A DNA stretch of 64,000 nt from positions 14,856,037 through 14,920,036 of the forward strand of contig BSYO01000004.1 in assembly GCA_033239525.1 (NCBI GenBank), read 5' to 3'. The notes under the pieces were generated by a model that did not search any database, was not told the DNA's origin, and saw only the letters and a program-made list of their open reading frames with translations. Made by a program: the position numbers and the translations under genes. Source of the stretch: Nepenthes gracilis (Eukaryota; Streptophyta; Magnoliopsida; Caryophyllales; Nepenthaceae). This document shows, piece by piece, positions 57,542 through 64,000 of this stretch (position 1 is its first letter; every line of letters starts with the position of its first letter).

Positions 57542-57830
57542 TCCCATCTCACGGGATCGGTACGGTATGCCACCCGAAGGTAGGCCGGTAATGGTATCCC
57601 TCACGGGATCGGTACGGTATGCCACCCGAAGGTAGGCCGGTAACAGAAGTATCCCATCTCGAGGGATCAGAACCGAGTGCCACTCGAAGGTAGGCCAGTA
57701 ACAAAAGCATCCCATCTCGAGGGATCAGAACAGAGTGCCACCCGAAGGTAGGCCGGTAACAGAAGTATCCCATCTCGAGGGATCGGTACGGTATGCCACC
57801 CGAAGGTAGGCCGGTAACGGTATTTCCCTC
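57542..57830 (-). repeat. 55-58-bp minisatellite, 5 units, in LTR C
   Basis: Five units starting TCCC(atc)TC, each with GGTATGCCACCCGAAGGTAG or a close variant and ending GGCCGGTAAC. The lengths are 55, 55, 58, 58 and about 56 bp. The 5' LTR has the same five at about 62825-63108. Copy B has a single related segment (about 35065-35110). Copy A has six 36-bp units of a different segment. Confidence 0.92.
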
Positions 57831-58019
57831 TGTCCATAACGCCCCGAGGGCAGGGCGGACCACAAATAACTCTATGGACAGAGTTATTCTCGATTACCAC
57901 CAAAAAGTCCTAAGGCATGTCGGAGAACCTATCTGGGCTGTAGTCAGTCCCGGGTCTTAAAATAACATGAACACTTCTCTTCTTGAAAGCCATTTTCAGT
58001 AAGCCGTAGTTTATTTTCT

Positions 58020-59230
58020 GTACGAATTCGGAGTTCAATTTTCAATGCAAGCCGGAGTTCATTTTCACATTAAGGACGGAGCTCTTTTTCATGTGCAAAA
58101 CCGGAGTTCATTTTTCATTCAAGCCGGAGTTCCTCTTTTGGCAGAAACAGGAGTTCAAAAGCCGGAGTTGATTTCACGTTAAGGACGGAGCTCTTTTTCA
58201 TTTTAAAAGCCAAAGTTCATTTTCTTTTTTCTTTATAAAACGTAACTCTTTTTCAAAAGCCGGAGCCCAAAGCCGAAGTTCATTTTTCATTAAAGACGGA
58301 ACTCTTTTCAAAAGCCGGAGTTACTTCTTTATTAGAGACGGAGCTCCCAAAGTATGAAACCGGAGTTCATTTTACCTTTAAAAGCCGGAGTTCTTTTCTT
58401 AAAAGACGGAGTGCTTTTTCTGAAAAGCCGGAGCTCATTACAATCCGAAGTTCATTTTTTTCCTCAAATGACGGAGTACTTTTAAGAGCCGAATTCTCAT
58501 AAAGCCGGAGTTCTTTTAACAACAAAAGCCAGGGTTCTTTTTATTAACAAAGGTCGGAGTTCTTTTTATTAACAAAAGCCGGAGTTCTTTTAACAACAAA
58601 AGCCAGGGTTCTTTTTATTAACAAAGGTCGGAGTTCTTTTTATTAACAAAAGCCGGAGTTCTTTTTATCAACAAAGCAGGAGTTGTTTTTTATCAACAAA
58701 GCAGGAGTTCTTTTTATCAACAAGGCCGGAGTTCCTTTTTATCTACAAAAAGGACGGAGTTTCTTTTTAACAACAAAAGGACGGAGTTCGTTTTCTTATA
58801 CAAACCGGAGCTCTTTTTCTTTATTACGGACAAAGTTCATTTTACCTTACAAGCCGGACTTCTTTTTGGACGGAGTTTTTTTTTGACAGTGCCTTTTACT
58901 TTTCTTAAAGGGACGGAGCTCTTTAAAACCGGAGTACGGAGTTAGAGTTCTTTTCAACAAAGGACGGAGCTCGTTTTCTTATTGGGCGGAGCTCATTTTC
59001 ATTAACAGGACGGAGCTCTTTTTCCTTAATAGGACGGAGCTCATTAAAAGCCGGACTTCTTTTCCTTCTTAAAAACCGGAGTTCTTTCTTTCATAAAAGT
59101 TAGAGTTCTTTTTAACAACAAAGGATGGAGTTCATTTTACAGTAGGGGCCTGAGTTCATTTTACATTATAGGAGCCGGAGCTCATTTTACACAACGGGCC
59201 AGAGTTCGTTTTAACTTATAGGAGGTGGAT
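58020..59230 (-). repeat. CGGAG-core degenerate array in LTR C
   Basis: About 1.2 kb of 18-35-bp units. Plus-strand cores are GCCGGAGTTC and GGACGGAGCTC, with GTGC, GTAC and GTTC variants. A/T-rich linkers (CATTTTnCATT, TTTTTATTAACAAAA) separate them. A segment of about 75 bp with AACAAAAGCCAGGGTTC is tandemly duplicated at 58510-58665. The array lies between the TATA box and the minisatellites, so it is expected in the transcript. Confidence 0.92.
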
Positions 59231-59651
59231 ATTTAATGCAGAAAGCAGGAACTCAGAAACAGAGTATACTTCAATATTCTCAATATGAACTTAAAAGCAG
59301 AGCAGAGCACACTTGCAATATTCTTAAATTATCACTTTAAAAGCAGCGTCTGATATAACTTGCAGTAAAACATGGATTTAGAAACGGGGCAGAAAGCACT
59401 TGCAATATTCTCAAATCATCAATTTAAAAACAGCGTCTGGAGTAACTTGCAATGAAGCATGAGTTTAGAAACAGAGCAGAATATACTTGTAATGAACTTA
59501 AAAATGGCGTCCGAGGTAACTTGCCTGACGGGCTGACTCAATTTTCCTTCCCTTCTTGCCTGACAGTTGGTTTCTCCTTGGTGCCCTCCTTCACTCCCTC
59601 CTTACTGCTTGCGTTTTGCCTTTTAGCCAAACACAGCCACCCGACGCTGGG

Positions 59652-59660
59652 TTTATATAG
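59652..59660 (-). promoter_or_regulatory. TATA box of LTR C
   Basis: Plus strand TTTATATAG (CTATATAAA on the minus strand) between the conserved GGTAAGTGGGGTAGGTGACT-type sequence and the CGGAG array. A start site about 30 bp downstream (near 59620) is expected. Confidence 0.78.
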
Positions 59661-59804
59661 AAGAGGGGTTTGGTGGGGTAAGTGGGGTAGGTGACTTACT
59701 TTGGTACTTGTTTTCAGATGGTAGGTGGACTAACTAGATTAGTTTACCCACTCCATTTGATCGCCGCCTAGTTAGATTCTAACTAAATCCCACAATTTAT
59801 TCTT

Positions 59805-60260
59805 TGTTTATCCGGTCAACTCTTTGGTCAATATTTCTGATCAGTGCCGATCTCAATTTTTGTAACCTTTCAAGAAATCCGGTCAACTCTCCAAATCCGG
59901 TCAACTTCTTATCATTCACTCCATCCATCACTTTCTCGTCAACTTCAGATTTATTTTCCTTCATCGACTCCGGATTTCTTCTCCGCAAATTCTACTCCGG
60001 TCTTCAAGGACACTTCGGCCTTATTTCAACAATGCACTCCGGCTTCAAAGCCACTTCGGCCTCCGCATGCTTTCCGGTCAACACGCGTTGACCGGATTAT
60101 GCCTGCCTTCATACTTTTCCGGTCAACATGCATTGACCGGCTTTTTCCTTCTCCTCAACATGCCTTGACCGGAGTATCTTCTAATCCGGTCAACTTTTAC
60201 TAAGTCTGGTCAACTTCTTTTCATCCTTTTCCCAACTTTTCGGTCAACATGAGTTGAACG
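59805..60260 (-). promoter_or_regulatory. dense TTGACC (W-box-like) cluster in U3
   Basis: At least a dozen GGTCAA/TTGACC cores in about 450 bp upstream of the TATA box, most inside CCGGTCAAC. Two are inverted pairs, CCGGTCAAC...GTTGACCGG (60076-60097) and CCGGTCAAC...ATTGACCGG (60119-60140). TTGACC/T is the WRKY transcription-factor core. Stress- or defence-responsive transcription is a reasonable inference, not shown. Confidence 0.65.
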
Positions 60261-60344
60261 GGCAACCCTCAATTTTCCTGGATCCCTTGATCACTTTGGC
60301 TTGATAATCGAGATTTTCTATGTTTTAGAATTTGGGTCGTCACA

Positions 60345-60358
60345 ATCTCCCCCACTTA
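60345..60358 (-). promoter_or_regulatory. polypurine tract of element C
   Basis: Minus strand AAGTGGGGGAGATT directly before the LTR, preceded by a NFEDEIF-coding remnant (about 60362-60385), as at the end of elements I and II. Confidence 0.85.
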
Positions 60359-60385
60359 TAAAAATTTCGTCCTCGAAATTTGATG

Positions 60386-61094
60386 ATCCTTACGGCCTCA
60401 TAATCACACGTATTTTTACATTACGGGTTTATTCCCTCATGTAAGGATTACCCTAGGAAACCTTAAGCATTTGATCACTCTTATTCTCTTATATCGGTTC
60501 AATCCAAGCACTTACTGATTTTCTCAGCTATTGATATGAGGATGGTCCTAAGAATTTCTTATGTGGCCTGCGGTATATGCTAGCCATTCCTCCAATTGAA
60601 TCCGATACTTCAAATGAATTCTATGAACTTCCACTTCAGTTCGTTCCAAGCTTCAAAAGATTCTGATCATAAGGATATTAACCTAAATCTTAATTTTCTG
60701 AGTAATGGGTTCACGCCGCGCTTCTGCTGCGCCATTCTGATTTAAACAACTCTAGGATGGTCATTTTATGGAGACAACCCCAAAATCCTTGATTTAGATT
60801 GATTCTAGAATATCCATACCTCATGAAATAATTAGATCAGAATTATCTTTTAAGTGATTCTTCGCACATCCATTTGGAGACTTCTGACATCGACTCTTGA
60901 TCATAGTATTCTCCTCCGTCAAATATATTAAGATTCATTTCTAAATTTCGTTCAAGGGATCATTCTTAAGTCCTCAGAGGTTTTATCACAAAATTCCAAT
61001 TACAGGTGGGGGTAATTCCTTCCCACGGACGTCTCCCCCACTTTGTGATTGCTTATTAATACTGATTAACAAGATCCATAAAGCATGCATATGT
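60386..61094 (-). other. non-coding internal region of element C
   Basis: About 0.7 kb between the gag stop and the pol tail remnant. No protease, RT or integrase motif is present in any frame. It is presumably a fused remnant left after deletion of pol. Confidence 0.6.
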
Positions 61095-61700
61095 CTATAC
61101 AATTAAGGAACAAATCAAAATTTCGTTGATTAAGAGAATACCTTCCTCTGCCTTCGGGGTGTCTCTGGGCCTTGCACTGCTGCCATAATACTTAGACTTC
61201 TCTTCCTTTCGATCGTCTGGTAATGGGCAATCCTTTACCAGGTGACCCAACTTTCCACATCTATAGCATGCTCCTATTGCTTTATAACAAGTTCTTTCCA
61301 GGTGCTTCTTCCTACAATATGCACATTTAGCAGTTGATGTTGGCAACTTAGTCGCTAACAAGACTTCAGTAGTGCTCTTCCCCGCATCCACCATTTTTGC
61401 CTTCTTGGATGACTCAGGTGGTTCCATATATGAGTTCCTACTAGGATCTTCCCAACTAGCAGCCCTCTTTGTAGAAAATTCTTGCGTTTCTAACTCTTCC
61501 TCGAGTATTGAACCCCTTTCTAGGATCTCAGTATAAGTTTGAAACTCCTGGATCACTAACTCATTATCGGAACATTGGGTAACTATAAGTACTTTCTTCA
61601 ACTTCCTAATCCAAATTTCAGCATTCGGCGGATCTGCTTCTTGATCAAGGGGAGTACTAGTACTACCTTGGCCATATCTTCTCCTCCTTTCATTAGCCAT
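61095..61700 (-). CDS. shortened Ty3-type gag with zinc knuckle
   Basis: An open frame of 201 codons starting at MANERRRR. A Met 12 codons upstream (61736) is possible, but the MANERR start is more like gypsy gag. Residues ~28-45 (EIWIRKLKKVLIVTQCSDNE) match the beginning of the retrotransposon gag core. The next ~150 residues of a normal gag are missing and the frame resumes at FQTYTEILERGSILEEELE, the core's end. A Lys/Pro linker follows, then CAYCRKKHLERTC and the zinc knuckle CYRCGKLGHLVKDCP. Because the frame stays open across the deletion and in a young copy, a small RNA-binding protein may still be made. Confidence 0.75.
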   Translation of the reverse strand: MANERRRRYGQGSTSTPLDQEADPPNAEIWIRKLKKVLIVTQCSDNELVIQEFQTYTEILERGSILEEELETQEFSTKRAASWEDPSRNSYMEPPESSKKAKMVDAGKSTTEVLLATKLPTSTAKCAYCRKKHLERTCYKAIGACYRCGKLGHLVKDCPLPDDRKEEKSKYYGSSARPRDTPKAEEGILLINEILICSLIV

Positions 61701-61917
61701 CCTAAAATCAAGACAGGTGCAACATTGAAATCCCAAAAGTCAGTTAGAGAAAAGAAAATATTCATTAGTTTTGTGAAATTCAAACCTAGCCTAGGAGTCA
61801 ACTTCTTAAAAGTCCTAATCACCTTGGTTACCTAGACTTAACCCTACGAAAATTTAGTAGAAAGATTCATACCTATGCTTCCGCTTTTCGATCGATCAAT
61901 TTCTAAGGCATCTCAAT

Positions 61918-61929
61918 TCTCTGATACCA
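61918..61929 (-). promoter_or_regulatory. primer-binding site of element C
   Basis: Plus strand TCTCTGATACCA, that is TGGTATCAGAGA on the minus strand, eleven of twelve matches to the initiator-Met-tRNA site, three bases from the 5' LTR. Confidence 0.92.
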
Positions 61930-61931
61930 AA

Positions 61932-64000
61932 TGTGACGGAACGGATTTTTTTTTTTTGTCCTCAAAGCTTCCGTCAAACAGAAACACAATTGAAAACCCA
62001 ACTAAACCAATTAGGTGCAACACAGGATCACAGATGCCATTTAGGACCCACGTACCTTTAATCATAATAAGTATAGCGGAAGTTATTATAACACTTGCGG
62101 AAGCATTCATATTCATTCCAAAATATTCATTTCCAAGTACATAGCCAAAAACGTTTAACCATAGAAGTCCATCAAGTCATTACAATAATATTTCTCCAAA
62201 ATAAGCTTCCGAGGTCTTTAATCCTTCAGACAAGTCCTAGTCACTCCAACTCGTTAGGCACAAGTTCTAAGCTTCATCTGTAGGGGGAAAACATAAAACA
62301 GTGAGCCGAGGCCAAGCAAGGTACATGCATATGAGTAGTACAACGATGATGCAGAACGGTCATGTAACTGTGCATAAATAGAACGGTTAATCAGGATGCA
62401 GTCTAAGAAAAATAGAGAAAATATACCTTGATAGTACTATAATTCAGAAAACGATAATCGGTACAGTAAACGGTAAACAGTAACATGACATATCGGTAGT
62501 CGGTACGATAAACGGTGAATAGAACATATCCTATCGGTAACAGTATTTCATATTCAATAATCGGTACTTCATATTTGGTAATCAATACTTCATATTCGAT
62601 AATCGATACTTCATATTCGGTAATCGATACTTCATATTCGGTCATTGATACTTCATATTCGGTAATCGGTACGGTAACATAACATATCAGTAAAACAGTA
62701 AACGGTACTTCATATAATATCGGTACAAACCCTGCCAGTATACCCTACTAGCCGAGGGGGCGAATAATCGAGGATAGATTGTGTTCACTCGACACAATCT
62801 AAGGCCGGTAACTGTCATGTGGGTATCCCATCTCACGGGATCGGTACGGTATGCCACCCGAAGGTAGGCCGGTAATGGTATCCCTCACGGGATCGGTACG
62901 GTATGCCACCCGAAGGTAGGCCGGTAACAGAAGTATCCCATCTCGAGGGATCAGAACCGAGTGCCACCCAAAGGTAGGCCAGTAACAGAAGCATCCCATC
63001 TCGAGGGATCAGAACAGAGTGCCACCTGAAGGTAGGCCGGTAACAGAAGTATCCCATCTCGAGGGATCGGTACGGTATGCCACCCGAAGGTAGGCCGGTA
63101 ACGGTATTTCCCTCTGTCCATAATGCCCCGAGGGCATGGCGGACCACAAATAACTCCATGGACAGAGTTATCCTCGATTACCACCGAAAAGTCCTAAGGC
63201 ATGCCGGAGAACCTATCTAGCCTGTAGTCAGTCCCAGGTCTTAAAATAACATGAACACTTCTCTTCTTGAAAGCCATTTTCAGTAAGCCGTAGTTTATTT
63301 TCTGTACGAATTCGGAGTTCAATTTTCAATGCAAGCCGGAGTTCATTTTCACATTAAGGACGGAGCTCTTTTTCATGTGCAAAACCGGAGTTCATTTTTC
63401 ATACCAGCCGGAGTTACTCTTTTGGCAGAAACAGGAGTTCAAAAGCCGAAGTTGATTTCACGTTAAGGACGGAGCTCTTTTTCATGTTAAAAGCCAAAGT
63501 TCATTTTCTTTTTTCTTTAACAACGGAACTCTTTTTCAAAAGCCGGAGCCCAAAGCCGAAGTTCATTTTTCATTAAAGACGGAACTCTTTTCAAAAGCCG
63601 GAGTTACTTCTTTATTAGAGACGGAGCTCCTTTCGTGTACGAAACCGGAGTTCATTTTACCTTTAAAAGCCGGAGTTCTTTTCTTAAAAGACGGAGTGCT
63701 TTTTCTGAAAAGCCGGAGCTCATTACAATCCGAAGTTCATTTTTTTCTCAAAGGACGGAGTACTTTTAAGAGTCGAATTCTCATAAAGCCGGAGTTCTTT
63801 TAACAACAAAAGCCAGGGTTCTTTTTATTAACAAAGGTCGGAGTTCTTTTTATTAACAAAAGCCGGAGTTCTTTTAACAACAAAAGCCAGGGTTCTTTTT
63901 ATTAACAAAGGTCGGAGTTCTTTTTATTAACAAAAGCCGGAGTTCTTTTTATCAACAAAGCAGGAGTTGTTTTTTATCAACAAAGCAGGAGTTCTTTTTA
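61932..64000 (-). repeat. 5' LTR of element C (partial)
   Basis: Nearly identical to 56669-58737, with the same hairpin, 21-bp and 55-58-bp minisatellites and the start of the CGGAG array. Scattered single-base changes are seen (for example one-base differences in the first 400 bp at about five places). The U3 and promoter lie beyond the window. Confidence 0.93.

Larger units (their letters stand above)
56669..60344 (-). repeat. 3' LTR of element C
   Basis: Plus strand from TGTGACGGAACGG to GGGTCGTCACA. From U3 (right) to U5 (left): TTGACC motif cluster (60260-59805), TATA (59660-59652), CGGAG-core array (59230-58020), 55-58-bp minisatellite (57830-57542), GGTAATCGATACTTCATA repeats (57390-57285) and terminal hairpin (56710-56671). 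This is the full-length reference for the family. Confidence 0.93.
56669..64000 (-). mobile_element. element C: giant-LTR, gag-only Ty3-type retrotransposon (partial)
   Basis: Minus-strand element with 3' LTR 56669-60344 (3,676 bp), polypurine tract 60345-60358, a 1.59-kb internal region, a primer site at 61918-61929, and the 5' LTR from 61932 to beyond the window. The presumed TSD is ATCCT at 56664-56668; its partner is outside. The two LTRs look about 98-99% alike in the stretches compared by eye, so the insertion is recent. The internal region encodes only a shortened gag, resembling the TR-GAG class of non-autonomous LTR elements. Solo LTRs A and B belong to the same family. Confidence 0.92.

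Noticed and set aside
57515..57903. Overlapping 66-104-codon minus-strand frames
   Set aside because: They run through the 55-58-bp minisatellite of LTR C and its duplicate at 62799-63184 and encode only the repeat.
1..64000. tRNA or rRNA genes, host exons
   Set aside because: The tRNA-like words found (TGGTATCAGAG) are primer-binding sites next to LTRs. No cloverleaf or rRNA segment was recognised, and no intact non-transposon frame exists.

Overview
This window is plant nuclear DNA made almost entirely of nested retrotransposons. The basis is the mix of Ty3/gypsy, Ty1/copia and plant-type L1 LINE proteins, initiator-Met-tRNA primer sites (TGGTATCAGAG type), kilobase-scale LTRs, AT-rich filler and no intact host gene. 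I found no recognisable host protein-coding gene, tRNA or rRNA. The species cannot be named from the sequence alone. All alignments below were made by eye, so boundaries resting on target-site duplications (TSDs) are firm and the others are approximate.

Layout. (1) 1-4595: a decayed Ty3/gypsy element on the minus strand, cut by the window edge, with gag, protease, RT and RNase H relics and one LTR. (2) 4596-5737: unassigned. (3) 5743-48558: 'element I', a Ty3-type element bounded by the TSD TACAA, now 42.8 kb long because other elements landed in it. Its 5' LTR holds solo LTR 'A' (6117-10013, TSD CGATC) and a head-to-head pair of LINEs (10573-20289). Its 3' LTR holds 'element II' (25605-48095). 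The 5' LTR of element II holds a tandem array of a gag-only Ty1/copia-like element (27788-42309: four LTRs, three internal regions). That array in turn holds solo LTR 'B' (34272-37477, TSD CCCTT) and a 145-bp LINE 3' fragment with a 16-bp TSD. (4) 48559-53170: spacer plus a heavily decayed Tat/Retand-like gypsy pol relic. (5) 53174-~55420: a solo LTR-like block with a (TAA)n microsatellite. (6) 55590-56560: an unrecognised coding-like relic on the minus strand. (7) 56669-64000: 'element C', a young minus-strand LTR retrotransposon running off the window.

The most unusual family is A/B/C. Its LTR is about 3.2-3.9 kb, while its internal region (seen only in C) is just 1.6 kb and encodes only a deleted gag. 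Most of the LTR is degenerate short repeats sharing a CGGAGnnC core, plus copy-specific minisatellites. In C a dense cluster of TTGACC (W-box-like) motifs lies upstream of a TATA box. None of the pol-type reading frames is intact. The autonomous partner that would supply reverse transcriptase and integrase is not in this window.
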